NCBI RefSeq assembly: GCF_001522545.3
Contig: NC_031768.1
Coordinates: forward strand, 4,958,320-5,022,319
Length of the DNA stretch: 64,000 nucleotides
Reading direction: 5' to 3'
Origin: Parus major
Lineage: Eukaryota; Chordata; Aves; Passeriformes; Paridae
Of the stretch, positions 1 to 15,000 are shown piece by piece. How positions within the stretch are numbered: position 1 is the stretch's first letter; every line of letters begins with the position of its first letter. A program made the position numbers and the translations under genes. The notes under the pieces were generated by a model. The model did no database searches, had not been told where the DNA came from, and saw nothing but the letters and a program-made list of their open reading frames with translations.

Positions 1-3000
1 GCTGTGTAGAAATTTGCTGTTTCCAGAGTTTCAGCTGAAGGCTTTGCAGGCAAGGGCTACTTCTTCATACGTGGAATATTGGACCGACCAGATCTGGCAG
101 CAGTGACCCCGTGAGTTCTTGGCTGCAGTCATTTCTGGATGGAGGAGAAGGATTTTCAGATTTGCAGTAGTCCTCCTTGGGTCTGACCAGAGACAAGGAA
201 TGGATAATTTATCTATTTATCTGTGCTGATTTATCTGTCAGTCACCTCTGTTCTGAAGATGCCATGAATAGTGAGAAGTCTTTTATTTGAAAGTAACCAA
301 ATAAATTGAAGTGAGGATGAGTACCAAAATGCATGGCACGTGAAGAAGGGAGTAAGAGGGTTACATTGTCCTCAGAACAGAATTAAGAAACTGCAAAAAT
401 GAGAGAATCTCATTTTCTGAAGACATAGATCTTTGACAGTTTAAGGAAAAGTGATAAGAACTTTTAATGTGCCATCTGCTCCTTGAACCTTCGTGACCAG
501 GTGTATTACTTTGGACTGAAACTCCTTCTTGCTCAATGTTCAGTCTCTAACCAGTGGCTGAAATTTAAACTGCCTTAAAACTCCTCAGATACCTTCCCTG
601 CTCTGTTTAGAACCAGGTTTCATGAACCAGAGATGGCATCTATATTGAGTGGCACTTCACATTTTGTTTTTCTGTGAACTTGTCTGAAACAGCATCACTT
701 CTTGGAAAACATCACGTGCCTAATTTTAATAAATTTAAAGACCAATTCAAAGACCAATTTCATCTTGCTTTCAAATGTATTTGCTTTACTTTCTCTCTAG
801 TTCTTACTGTGAACTTTGTGTGAGAAACAGAGATAATCAGATTCAAGATCTCAGCTGTGTTTTAGCCATCATTTAATTTCTGGTGGCCTCTGTGCAACCT
901 TAGTGTCTGGAACTTCCCCTGAGATGGTTTTTTAATGCTTTTCAGCAGTTGTGTTTTTTAAGTATGTTTTCACAATCTTTACTGCTTTTCTTTCACAATC
1001 CTTACTACTTTTTAAAAGTAGCTTCAGTGTATCAAATGGGTGTTATTAAATGTAATTAAAGTAATTTTAAGTGGTAATTTTTGGAAAGCTTTTTAAGATT
1101 GCTGAATAATCTTGTAGCAGAACCTGTCTTTACAGAACACATGATCCTAACAATGGCCCATCATGCTTTGATTTTACCATGGATTGTTTACAAATTATTA
1201 TGAAGGAGATTTAAATGGGAAAAAAAAAAATATCTCTCACCTTTCTTGATTTCATGCTTAATTTTCACAACAGTGGTGGGTTATTCCTATTTGCATTTCA
1301 TGGTTTTATTTTTAGGATGTGTCTTGTCTAGTCTTGGCAGACAGACACTGAGTCAACAGGTAAAATATGAAGGTTGAACAGTGAGGGAGTTATTATCCAA
1401 ATGGAGCCTTCTGTTAGAGGTGTCAGCAGAGACAAAGGTGAATGTAGAGAATGAATGGAGTAAGATGAGAGAAAGATCTAATAATGGGATAAGAAGTTCA
1501 AGCGTGGGATAATGGGCGTGATTAGAAATTATTAACAATGTAAAAATTTGCAAAACATGCAAAAGAATTTCTGTCCATTAAAACTCGATGAGAGAACCAC
1601 ATAATAAAACATTTTTTAAAAAAAAAATCATATTGGGTCTTAGAATATAGGTTCTGTGGTGTTGGTTTTTCTGACTGTTTCTCTGTTAGTTTTCAGGTTT
1701 CTGTCTTCCACATTGTACATCAGTGGGATCTCTGTGCTGGAACAAAATAATGTCTTCAACTCATTGAAGGAAAGGGGTGAGCAGCTTTCTCATGGCCAGT
1801 ATTTTATCTTCTTTAGAAAACAGCATGTCCTGGAAATAAATAACATCTTGAATTGTGTTGAAAAGGAAGCCAGTTCTAGATGCTTTTCATGTGTCCAAGT
1901 GAATTGATTTTTGTTTCTTTTTAACTTGGTGTGTGAATGTAAGGATCTAATGTTACATAGGAGGTGCCAGGACTGAAGTTAAATAAGAATGAACAAAGAG
2001 CCATACCGAATCTGCCAGTCGTGCATTTCTCTCTGAAGGACTTCAAAGAAACATGTGTGAGGGAAAATTAGAAGGAATGATTACTTGTTAATAAGTCTGT
2101 TGGGGAGTTCCTTCACAACCCTAAGAAGGTTGGTGGTTATGTCTTAGCCTGAAGCATAACTATTTATATCTCTTACAAACATCTGTTGTAGCTTGTATAT
2201 GTTAAAAATGATACCACTGATCTCCAGCAGCTCACTTGCTCCTTCTGTTAACGTTACTGGGTGGTCCCTGTGCCCTTAATTATAAAGGAGTAAGTGGAAC
2301 AAGAGAGGAGTGGAGTGATGAATGTTAAGTGATCACTTTGCATGTATGTTTCAGCTCACATTTAATCTCTTATATACTCAACTTGCATAAAGTCTCCACA
2401 TTTCTAATTATGATTATCCCTCTTGACTTAGCTTCTTTTCTGCATTACATTTTCCCTTCATACCTCATTTTATAAAAGGCTTCCCTGTTTTTTTTCTCCT
2501 TTGCTTTGAAGACCATGATCTTTTATGAATTCTCTTTCACAACAGGTATCAGTGGAGTTTCTGATTGCAGATCAGGCATCAGCTTCCAGTTCCATGACCT
2601 TAAGTTTTTCCTTGGGTTTTCCACACGCTTTGCTTTCAAAATAAATAGAATGAGAGTTAGTTCTGTTCTGTGTGAAGCAGACTGGCAGACTCACCCTCAG
2701 GTTATTTTTGTTATTCGTAAGTCTTTGAATATAACACAAGCACAGAGTTTTCTCTCTACTCTCGATTTCTTTCACAGAGAATAATTGGCATTTTGAAAGC
2801 TAAGATGTGCAGAAGTCACATGTTCTTGGGCTCACCTCAGATACCCAAATACTGTGTGTCCTGAGGTAGAGTGCTGGTAGGAGATGGTCCTGCTGTGAGC
2901 TGAGAATCGACACACAAGAGCCAGAAATTACCACAGGAGTAGGTCAGCCAAGAGCAGGGGTTGTTCGAGTGCACCGCAACTGCTTCAGACCAAGTCAGCT

Positions 3001-5930
3001 GCTTTCCATCATAGCCACCTTTAGCAGGGAGAGGCCCGAAGCAGCCTGGCTGACTCGATGTAAAAAGGATCAGAAACCATCCATGTGTGGAGGAACTGTG
3101 GAAGTAATTAGCTGTGGCAGTGATAAACATCTGGGAGCGATAGCAGCCCCATCGCTGTCTGCAGCCTGAGCATCTGCTGAGGCTGTGCCTGCTAACGAGC
3201 CTGGCTGCTGCATCCCAAATGAGGTTATAAAAGCCAAATCTGTAAATACCTTCTCAGTTACTTTTCTTAAAGTTTAACATAGTTTGTTTCTTGCCTCTAC
3301 TGAGTAATGAGGAAATGTTTCTTTTTAGTGAACAGAACTAATTCCTTAGTTAATTGCCTCAATTTAAGTGTGTGATTAGCTCAATTTGTTCTTCTTGATT
3401 TGCAGTGACTGTCTTCACTAAATCTCATCAGTTCTTATCTTGCTTAATAGCTTAATCTTTTTCTGCTGTAATTGTAAGTCAGAGGGGAAGCTCTTGTGGG
3501 AAATAAAGGATATACCCACATAGAATTCTTTCCAGTCATTCCCTTGGGAGAAAATATGGCAAAAGCCTTTCTAGATGAAATAATCTATGGATCTAGCTAA
3601 AAGCTGTGCATCTCCTTTCTTCTTTTGTGTGGCCTGAGGGCCTCCCAGATGTGGAACATCTCTTCATTATGGAAATCTGGAAGGAGGGGTTAGTCCAGCT
3701 TGTCTTGTTCTCCAAAAATTCTCACCATGTCCTACTGTCTTTACCAGTTTACATGTATTATCTTTGTGGCCTCTCTCTCCAGGTTTTTCTTCATGCCACA
3801 GATATGATCTTATGTCCCTGTGAACTCTTAAGTTTTTCTTCCTCTTCTACAACTGTTTTACTTTTATTTTCTTTATTTGCCTAAGACTTTCATCTTTCTC
3901 CCACAGTCAAAAAATTTCTTTTGCAGTGTTTTCTGTGGGACTTAGCTTTAATCATTAAAATAGTGTTTGCTCTTTCTTTGTTGATCGTTTCAACTGTTCT
4001 GCTTTTATTTTGAGGATACTCTGGTCCGTGCTTTGGATGTCACAGTCATAAATTAAATGCACATCTTTTGAGAAGAAGAAAAGCAGCATTTTCTATGTGC
4101 CTCTTCACTCTATCAATACAGACAGGCACTTGCACTGGCTGTCAGCTGCCATTTATGAAAGAAAATGTGTTTAAACATCAGCCAAATGCTTACAGGGCTG
4201 ATGCTTTAAAATGTGTTCCCTTGAAGTATTTTACAAGGTATCTCACTTACTGTGGCAAATGCTGATTTAACTTTTAACACTAAATGATTTGTAACTGTAA
4301 AAAAAAAATTTAATCTGAAGTATTTCTATCAGTGAGTGCACTTAGGTTGTTTCCTTTGTATTTTTAATTTTGGTGGAGAAATCAGTAATGTTTTTGGGGT
4401 TTCAAAGAAAGAATACTGATGTTCTGTAAAAATAGATATAACCTAGTTTGTAGAGGAAGCCATGCTTACATCATCTTGGTGAACTTCTTTGGCCTTTGAA
4501 ACTGTTTAAAAAAATTTTTAAAAATTGCATTCATGTTTAGGAATTACACTGAGTGAATTTGATGCAAAGTAAGGCTTGAGGTTTCTTCTGAGGAGTTTGG
4601 TTTGTCTCTGTGCCTGAAACTGTTGTCAAAGAAAGGAACCTTGAAACTTGTCCTGTGTTTGCAAAATGAAACACTCACTTGAGACTGTTATAATCTGTAG
4701 GGGAAAATATCCAGAAATGTAAAAATTGCTCTTTAAAATAGTAATATGCTGTAGAAGTATGCAATAAGGGAAGGATTTAAAAATATTCTGTTTCAGATCT
4801 TAAACTGGTGAAAATTTTAAAACTTAGTTCTTCAATACTGACATAAGTGAAAAAGAGAAGAAAATCTGAAATTATTACCTGGATGTAATGTTTTCCAAGA
4901 CATGAGCTCTGACTTCTTTTTAATATGGATTTTCTTAAGGGTAGCCAAACATTAGGACTCCTATGTGTCAAGGAAAATTGACTTCTGTGTTAATAGTTAC
5001 TGGTAATAGCTTAATGAGTTATGTGATTTCAGTTGTAATTGCTGTAAATCTGACAAGAAAATGAAATGTGAAGTAATAATTTGTTGGGTACACTCTATCT
5101 GATGGTGGTACTTTGCTAATTTATTTTTTTTCAATTACTGTATGTCTTAACTTAAAAATGTTAAACTCATCTGGGCACCAAACTCCAGCCTATAGAGAAT
5201 AACCTGATGCATTTACTTGTGTTTTAATCCTATTGAAATTAATATTTCCCAAAGTATCAAATGTCACTGAAATTGACACTTCTGAATTCCTAGGTTCCTT
5301 TTGAAACTTTATAATCATGTGGGCCCAATTGTTTAAAAATTGTTAGATATTGTTCCCTCCTTTGTTGAACCTTAAATGACTTGGATGGCAAATCCCTGAT
5401 GTCAGAAGTTATTTGAGGTTTGGTCTCTGAAAGTAGTTCCAGGCCCTGCTTTAGAATCTGGGATTCACACCCAGAAGTGAAAACTACCTAACATTTTGCA
5501 TTTGGTTCATCATTTTTAACTGTTATTATTTCAGTTACAGTGATGCTCAGTGGGTTGGGAGCCTTTTCCAAACACAGAAATGCAAACCTCCCCTTTCTAG
5601 ATTTCATGTATTACCTTAGAATGTCATTTAAGTAATGCAGAAAAGAATGCTAAAGTTCACTTAAAGCTTGTGAGTATAAAAAAACCTCAGCCTCTTATTT
5701 AAAATTTTACTTTAAAATATAAAAAGAGAGAATGAACTTTTTGCTGATAAAACCTGTTATGTTTCCAAACTGAATTTATTTGTTGTTTGAATTTGCATGT
5801 GGCCATTGTTGTCAATAAACTCTGAGAGGTATGCATAAATTTGAATTTCTACCTTTATTTTTTCTTCACCCTTTAGAATTGGATTCTAAGTGGCCACTTT
5901 TTTAACTGGCAATTTTTTTTTTCTTTGAAG
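1..5930. other. AT-rich non-coding sequence upstream of the PKNOX1 start exon
   Basis: No supported coding exon, RNA gene or recognisable transposon was found. The short open frames have stops and no splice-consistent partners. It is most likely PKNOX1 intron 1; the promoter and non-coding first exon were not recognised and may lie before position 1. Confidence 0.6.
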
Positions 5931-5981
5931 AATATTTGTTCACACTTATGATGATTTGACACAATTAATGTCCTAATAACC
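5931..5981 (+). other. PKNOX1: Probable 5' UTR part of the PKNOX1 start exon
   Basis: A polypyrimidine tract (5913-5926) followed by AAG at 5928-5930 is the only good acceptor just upstream of the start codon. The first non-coding exon and promoter were not identified. Confidence 0.6.
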
Positions 5982-6032
5982 ATGATGGCAACACAGACAT
6001 TAAGTATAGACAACTATCAAGATGGACAACAG
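5982..6032 (+). CDS. PKNOX1: PKNOX1 coding exon 1 (residues 1-17)
   Basis: It starts at a double ATG (MMATQTLSID) as in other vertebrate PKNOX1 and ends CAG|GTAGGT in phase 0. The exon probably begins at 5931, after a T-rich tract and the acceptor TTTGAAG, so 5931-5981 is 5' UTR. Confidence 0.95.
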
Positions 6033-9000
6033 GTAGGTGTGTTTTCCTTTCTCTAGGCACTAAATACACTTAAGAAGAGGGGGGAAAAAAATAGTGACTT
6101 TGTCCTTAGTGCCTGCTTTGGCATTGCTTAAGCTGGAATAATGAAACATAGTCATGTATATCTGGTCATGATGGGTATTTTTTGAACAACAGGCTGTATA
6201 GTTTCACACTTTCAATTGCTAAATTAAAATGCTGTTAACTGGAGGCAAGTCATGAGGTGGGCTTTACTCTGAAGATCCATTTTTTTGTTACTCTGTGTCA
6301 GCCCTAAGCAATAAATACAAGTACTTCAGTCAGCAGATGGCAACAATGGGGAACAGTCAGATAAAAACAGCAACTTTCACATCTCCTATAAAATGTTCAT
6401 CTGAACGCAGTCATATTTTTGATTTTTAGTTTTACAGTTTGCTTCTTTTATTGAAATTCTAATTTCTCTCTCTTCTCTCACCTACTTACATATTTGACTT
6501 TATTCTCCTGCAAGTACATACCGTCCTGTGGCAGTGAAAATAAAATACATTTTTTTAAAATAACAGATTGGGAGAGAGCTTTTTCTTCCTATTTGTTGTG
6601 TATTTCAAGCTCTGAGTCCAAGGTAGGCAGGTAATTCTGGTGTCTGCTGTTTTTCCAGTTTGGATATGGCCCACAGAAAAAAAAAAAAACTTGTAGTTTA
6701 AGTGAGCTGTTTCCTCTCCTAGGGAGATAGAACCCTAACTGAACACACTCCCTCCCTTCCAGCTCTGCAGATGTATGGCCAGTATTTATAATCACTTGTC
6801 TGAGTCATCCCCTTTTAATTTGCTTCTCTTTCCTGTCATTAGCTAAGAAATGAGTCCATTAGTTACTTTTTTTTTTTTTTTTTTAAGCATTCTGACTTGA
6901 AAATCATCTCTGCTTGCTAAGGGAGCTCTCTGCAAGGCAGGCTGCTCTGTTGGGTGGGAGATGCTGAATTTTCTCCATTTTCTGATTTTTCTAGGAGATG
7001 GTTTGGCCCCAGTAGGTAATAAACCACAAACTTTTTGGTTCTCCCAGTCTGTTAAAAATACTATAAATTTTTCTGCTGCTGTTATGTGGAAATAAATTAA
7101 ATTATGTTAAGGTCAGGTTCTCTAGTAGTTTCTAGAGGCCTTCATCTCTGCAGCTGTCAATTCTGGCTGCCTGGAGATACCTGGAACAATGTCTGTCCTC
7201 TACCTGAGATAAAAGGGAGGGAGGAGATAAAATTTTGCAGTGGTTTCATGTCTTTGTGCAGATGCTCAAATGGGAGAACACCAGAGACTTTGGGCTGAGG
7301 GGTGAAAACTGTGACTTTCACAGTTCAGGTTCCTGGAAGACCTTTTAGTCCAAAAGATATTTAGCTGGAGGTGATGGAAAAAACACTTGGAGCACCTTCA
7401 AAGTACCCCAAAGTTGTGCCCAGCCTCCTAATGCAATTTAGGAAGTGCTCAGGTGAAGCTGCGGCTCTGTGTTGCTTTTCCATGCTATAAATGTGTGTTA
7501 AATGCATGTGTAGAAGGAGTTTCTGCTGTTCTCCTGTAGTTTGATAGCCCTAAAATACTTGGTTGTTACAATAAGGTTGTTAAAATGGAGTGCTAAAGGT
7601 CATGGGAGGTTATGCTCCTATAATTGAAGGACTGGAGGGACAGAATATTTCAGATCTTTTTAAGCAAATATGCATTTTAATGGACAAAAAACCTAAAAGA
7701 TCCTTTTCTTCAGTACTCTTATACAATGCACAGTAAAAAATAAGAAAGAAAACTTGAGGATAAACTTTTCTTTACATTGATTTCATCCTAAAGGACTTTT
7801 ATGCAGACATTCCCATGAACTTCTTGGAGCAATATACTGTAGGCTATTCCAAAAACAGCCACTTCAGAGACAGAATGCTTCAACAGTTTACTAATATCTG
7901 TCATTCCCATTTTAAAGCCAAATGCTAAAACTTGGAAGTGACCTTTATCCATCAAAAAGTGTCAGGGATTAAAAGAGGGGTTTTGTTGCTGCTACAACTT
8001 CTTGTGTCACTGCCAAGTCACACCAACCTTCTGGCAATTTAGGAGCCCTTTGCACTGCTCTTTCCTTAGAACACAGCAGCCTTATTTTACGTCAGGGCTA
8101 CAGATTTACCCTTTTTTTCTACAGATGCAAGTGGTAACAGAGTTAAAAACTGAACAAGATCCCAACTGCTCTGAAACTGATGCCGAAGGGGTGAGTCCTG
8201 CCCCCGTAGAATCTCAGACTCCAATGGATGCAGACAAGCAGGCCATTTACAGGTAGTGATGGACTCGTGTTCTGTCTTTTGAAGGGTGAAGGACAGGGTA
8301 GAGAATTTGGGGTTTTCTTAATAAATAAATAATAGGGAGATTAAAAATCAGGTGATCTTTTGGCTGTTTCCATAGTTTATAGGGAAAGAAAAAGACCAAA
8401 GAGGCTTCACTGTCAGTCATCAGCCAAGGAAAACCTCCTGAGCTTGTGAGATTTTTCAGTTTCAGCAATTTTAAAGGGTATTCTAAGGGTGGCTGCCAAA
8501 TTTAGAAAGCTACCTTGGACTTTAAACTGTGGTCACTATTTTGTCATACTGTAGTTTTTATCTTTAATATGAGTTTTTACTTCTATTGAAATTAGGTCAA
8601 TCTTTATTCCTTTTTCTTTAGGGATAACAATTTTTTCCCCATTAATTAGCTCAAAATGGATTAAATATTGATGTGTGAGCACACTAATTTGAGATTTTTT
8701 AGTGAAAAGTGCTATGCTAAGCAGTTTGCTCAGTTTTCATGGGGTTAAGTGTTCTTTTACTTTAAGTACTTTAAAAAGACAGAATTTTTACTGGTTTTCA
8801 GGTTCAGAAAACCCTACCAAAACAAAACAACAAAAAAATAACCACCAAAACAGGAAAAAGCCAAGCAAAACACCAAAAGCCCCTCAACCTGAGGCAGAAA
8901 GATGTATCCATTCATTTACAGACTTGTGCTAACCAAATCTCCTCCTCAGAGCATGATTTCACAAGAGGCTTCTGAGCACAGCCTGAATACTCAATTTTGT

Positions 9001-12000
9001 AAAGTTACTTTGTGATGTATAAGTAGGGCCCACATTGAAAAATAAATTCATTTTTTCAGGCTTCATTTAAATCTGCATTCATCCTCTTTGTAAATCCTAA
9101 ATCTCATTTCTAGTGCACTGTATTAATCTGTCTCAGTGCCACTCAATTATCATGAATTAAACAGGCAGAGCTTTTCTGCTTGTGATTGCTCTCTTTAATT
9201 AAATATATATACATATTTTACTGCTGTATTTGCCTATGGAGTGTGATAAATCAACATGAAAATAAACTTTTATCTTACTTTGCTCTATAATATTTGTTAT
9301 ATGCAGTCTCTTCTAGAACTTGTCACACTCATAAGTGTTTGTGAGCTTTTCTGAGCTACATGTGTTAATTTTCACGGAAGTGAAAATACTTATTCATGTA
9401 TTTAATTTTTTTTTTCCTAGGCACCCACTATTTCCCTTGTTAGCACTATTATTTGAAAAATGTGAACAGTCTACACAAGGCTCAGAAGGCACAACTTCTG
9501 CCAGTTTTGATGTAGATATTGAAAACTTTGTAAGGAAGCAAGAGAAAGAAGGAAAACCTTTTTTCTGTGAAGATCCAGAAACTGATAATTTGGTAAGTAC
9601 TAGGAGTTTGTTTCTGAAACAATTATCACATTTACAGCTTCTTCCTACATTTCTGGTCTTTATAATTTCTCCTCACATTTTTTCTGCCTGTGAGAGGTTC
9701 TTCTTTATATTAATGATTAAAAATATTTTTTAAAATTCCTTCTTACCCCTTTTTCCCTTTAATCTGTAAATTTGCTCTGGGCTCTTCACAGTTGTTTCCT
9801 ATTCTCAGCTGACATGAGTGTGTTGGAGACAAACAGAAACAAATAATTTCCATAGCCAGATTGACTCTGAAAATCAATTTTAGCATGTCAGGTGTTTAAC
9901 ATATTTATTAAAAATATGTAATTGATGTAATTTTTTTCCAATTTTATGTAAATTGTGGTTCACCATATCACATAGTTAATGTGATAGAAAAGCTGTTATA
10001 AGATGATCTTAGAAAGTCTTTAACATATACAATTTTTTCTTTCATATCACTGACTCCTTTAGGCTTTCTGAAAGTCATTCCTGTGATGAAGCTGTGATTT
10101 GCCTGTTTTGAATATACCTGCCTTCAATATTTTACTCAAAAATGATCATTCTGTTCTGCATGAAGCAGGTCTGCTGACTTATTAAGCCTCAGGTTATTTT
10201 CTCCATTTGTAACTCTCTGAATCCAACACAGAATCACTGTTTTCCCATATCTCTCTAATCCAAATTTCTTTTCAGAAGCACATCTGAAATATAATAGTTG
10301 AAATGTAGTAGCTGTGGCTCAGTGGATGAGGAAAGAGCAGTGGTTCTTCACTTTTGATGTCTCTTACAGTGTTCTCATAGACAAACTGACAAGACATGGA
10401 TGAGAAAAGTGAGCAATGAGGTGGACTGGAAAATGGGTGAACCCCTGGGCTCAAGGGATTCTGGCCAGCATCATAAAGTCCAGTTGAGATCTACTCATAA
10501 GTGCTGTTCTCCAGGGACTGATTGTGAAAACAAAACTGTTTAACATCTCCATTAGTGACTGGGGTGATGGGGCAGACTGAACCCTCAGCAGCTTTGCAGG
10601 TGTTGCAAAACTGGGAGGAGGGGCTGATCCACACATGGCTCTGCCACCATTCAGTGGTACTTTCTTTTATCACTTTGGAGAAGCAGAAAAATGGGATTCT
10701 CATGGAATTCAGCAAAGGGAAATGCCAAGTCCTAACAGGGGAAAAATATAGACTGACTCTTCTCAGTGGTGCTCAGTGAAAGGGCAGGAGGGAATGGGCA
10801 TGAATTGGAACACAGGAGCTGCCCAGAGAGTTGTGGAGACTCCATCCTTGGAGATGGTCAGACTCAGCTGGAAAGGAAACTGCCCTACCTGACCTTGCTT
10901 TTGAGTAGGGGGGTTGGATTAAACAAACTCCAGAGGTCCCTTCCAACCTCAGCTATTCTGTGGCCTCTGTGAGCCTCAAAGACTGGTTTCCCAAAGATCC
11001 TGATTGCCTTGGCCTGTTCCCTGTGCTTTTGGTCATACATCAACAGTCTGTCAGATCCAGCTTGCTTTGGTTGTAGTTGGGTCTGGTGTGTTCAGATAGT
11101 CTTTCCTGTTGTTGACCTATTTGTGGTTTTAGTTTGTGGTTCTGGTGACAAAGTCTCTTGGTTATGTGGGGTTCCCCTTTGCTGATGGGCTGCACAAATC
11201 TGTCTGGTTTTGCTTGAGGTAGGTGAGGAATTATTTGTTTATGTCCTGGATTCCATGGCTGCTGAGGTCAGTTGTGGCTTAAACTGGAACCTCATTGCAA
11301 AATCAAAAATCCTTGGCATTGAACTCCTGTCCTGTGGTCGTATTGTTAGCTGTGACTTTCTGTTACTGGATACCAAATGAAACCTGAATTTAGCTTGTTC
11401 CCTGCCTGTCCTGGAGGCTGGGAGCTCTGAACAGCTGACGTTCTGACAGGCTCTTCATTTGGTATGGGGCAGTGAGCACAGGTTTCTGTCAAGTTTGAAC
11501 TGGCTAGCATGGCTTTCAGTCTCTTTTCAGCTGGAAATGTTGGTGCTTGCCACAGGGAAGGCTGTAGACAGGCAGGGTTTTTTCTGCCTCATTTCACATA
11601 TATATATATTTTTATAGAGATTAAAAAGTCTCTCTTTAGTAGCAAGAAACACTACTGTGCATCTTTGTTCCATCTTCTGCTCATGCTGTTCTTCCCTTTC
11701 TAACTCCAATGTTAATTCAACCATTCATCTGAAAGGAGAAGCTTTTAAGACTGATAATTAGACTGGGCTAGAAGGGTGAAGCAGAGTCAAACAAATAAGG
11801 TGTAAATGTTTGCTCAGTAGTATCAGCTGGGAGCTAGAGCTAAAATGAGATGAGCTGAGCATCACAATGCTGAAGAGCCAAATTCAAGCCCTATTTGAGA
11901 ATCACAGGCCTTTTACAGTAAGGAAATTGGTCAGCTGTATCATTTTTTTTTCCTTTTACCTCTTTGAGATGTGGCTTGTAGAACTCAGCCAGACTGCAGT

Positions 12001-15000
12001 TTGTGTGACAGAGCTTTAGCTGACAGCTCCAAAGCAGCAGAATACAATTCCATGCTCTGTGCTGCCTGTGGGCTAATTAGGTAGGTAACAGAAATTATGA
12101 AGGGTCACAGATAGTGATTGTAGGGTCACTTACAGTCCTGGCAACGTTTCACATTGTGCACTCACTTGAACTGCCTTGAATACTCCACAAGAGGAGTTTG
12201 GAGTTCATCCAGAGGACCACAGAATGTTGATCTGGGTGGCAGAGGCATTAGATCAGTTTGACCAGAAAGGAAGTTCATTAAGAGCAGTGGATGCTTGTTC
12301 CAATTTGAGCAGCTCTTACTAAGCTATGGTCTAGATTATCTTGTTACTTTGGTATTATAATTCCCATTCTAAATTAATTGGTGGCTTCCTGTTTTAGAAT
12401 TAAAGCGGATTTCAGCATTGGAAAATGTGGGTAGCATCCACCTGAAACTTAATTTTAAGGATACTCATAAATTGCCTGTAAACCAGGTTTCAAACCCTTG
12501 TTACTATCTAGATGGAAGGATTCTGTTCTGGGGATTCTGTTCTTCCCAGTTAAGCTCTCCAACATCAGCTGGTGATCTTGAATCGCAGGGCAAAGGATCA
12601 GTCAATCCAGGAGAATTGTTACCAGGTCTTTTTTACTTCTGCAGTGTCTTTCCCAGGTCTGGGTGCAATCCTGCTCTGGCATGACCCTGTGGTTCTGTCC
12701 TGCAGATCTCCTGTTTTCAAATCCTGTGGGAAGGAAATAGAAGCTAAAGTTTGTGCTCATGTTCTTCCCAGACTGCAAGTGTGCTTTTCTAGAGTTCTGA
12801 CTTCCTCCCTATCTTCTTGGAATGTTATTTGCATCCCCTTAGTCCTTTTACCAAGTGTCACAAGACATGTTTGCTGTCAATAACCAGACTTTGGTGGTCT
12901 CTGTTTTGCTGCTTTCTGGAAGTGTGCTCAGCTTATCCACATAACTTGGAGTATCATCTGTTGGAGCTCCACACCCTTTTACCCTTACCCTTTGCTATCC
13001 CTGCCTCATTTTTACAGATAAATCCTGGAATGAACCAAGGCACCAACTGCTCTTTGTTCTCCATCAGTCTCCTTTTGTGCTTAGGACATCCACAGACACC
13101 TCCATGTCTAAGAAGTTGTTTGGCATGGGTGCTTCCAGAGAGTTTTTTTAGACCTTTCACAGATTGTTTTATGTTTTAAGACATTTGTTGCTTAACACCT
13201 TTTTGTTGCTCACTGTTAACCCAGACACTGCAGAAATACCACATTGCCTCAGGGTGGTTCCTGCCTCTCAAGTTGCTTCTGTTCAGAGTAAACTCTTCCC
13301 ACACATGGGTGGATTTTTTAATTTCCTCGCATTCACAGGACCATAGGATGGTTTGGGCTGGACTACAAGCTCAAGAGGTTTGTAGTCCAACCTCCTGCAC
13401 AGAGTGGGGTCAGCTGTGAAGTCAGATTACTTATGGCTTTATCAAGTCTAGACACAATACAAAACAAGGAGTGTTAAATATACTCTCCCTTTTGTATTTG
13501 AACAGGACACTGCCTTTTTTGAAGACCCCCCGAGTTTTTTGTTTCATTTGGGGTAAGGATTTTTGGTTCAGTACCCTCTTCTCAATTCTCTTGAATTCTT
13601 AGTTGTGTCAGGAGCCTGAGTTGTAGTGGTGAGGCCAGGTGATGTCTGCCCAAGCCTTTCTGAATGATGCTTTCTGTTTTAATTTGCAGAACTGTCCCAT
13701 AAACCTCTAGCTACACCTGTTCTAGCTATGTCTCATAGCTGGGGACTCAAAATACAGGAGAGAACTTATCAAATCAAAACAAATGAAAACAAAATAGATT
13801 TTCTTCCAGTGTTTGTGTTCTTCCACTGAAAATCTAAATTGAGGGAGGATTGGGGTCAGGGAGGCAGGTGAGCTGTGAATGTAAAAATACAATTTCTTAA
13901 ATTTGGAGACATGTTTATACATGAATAGGCTCTGGATAGCAAGAACTAGAAGTTTTTTCAATAACTTTTCTTCCTCTGATTAATAGTTTACTATTATTTT
14001 TACTTAAAACAATTTCAGCAGTAGTGGAAGGTCTCCCTGCCCGTGGCAGGGTTGGAACAGGATGATTTTTAAGGTCCCTTCCAAGCCAAACCTTTCTAGG
14101 ATTCTGTGAATATATACAAGTCTCATGGTTACTTCATCTTTCTGCACTTCTCTGAAGAGAAATAAAAGAATAAAACTTCTCCAGCTTTATTGCTACAGCT
14201 GTAAAGACTGAATCAATTAAAATAATTCATTGTTCTGTGGCATATTCTATACAGTAGCACTGAATAAATAAAGTATTACTGCTGCTGTGACCTCTCTGAA
14301 AACACTTCCTTGTATTACCTTTGTCCAACTTGAGTTATTTCATCAGGAGTTCTTGATTTTTTTAGTTTTAAAGACAAAGTGAACTTCTTCTGACATTAAC
14401 TTTGGTCCACCTGTGCTGCAAGAGAGCAGGAGCCATATGGCCACAATTATTGTAGCTGTAAATGAATGAATAAGTCCTGGTGACAGGCATGACATATTTA
14501 CAAAGTTTTGTTTTCCTCCTAACCACAGCAGCACAGCTTCCTGCAGGAATTGTGTGATGGAGAGGGGCTCTGCAGAAACCTGGCTAGTGTTACCGAGTCT
14601 GGGTGTGTGGTTAATTTTGACTTTAATTCAATTTTCACCTCAAGTCTCAACCATCAATTTTAAACTAAGTCTAAGCTGAGGAAAGGACTTTCATTTTTCC
14701 TCCAAGCACATGCTGATAAATAAATAGTACAAATTTGGCTAATGTTTAAAAAAAAACCAACTCCCTTGACTGAGCAAAGATAAACTAATCTCTAATATGG
14801 TCAAATACTATGTGTCCAAAAGTATATTTTTTTAACTCAGTTTTAGCTGAATGTTTAAAACACTCACTGATATGATGTGCAGTTTGTTGATCAGTCACAC
14901 ATGAAGAATTTTCTATTTTAAGCTTTTTTGTTTCTGAAACAGAGACAGAATTTCTTTAAACACAGATGACCTTTGTTTTGTGTTAAAATTTAGATACATT

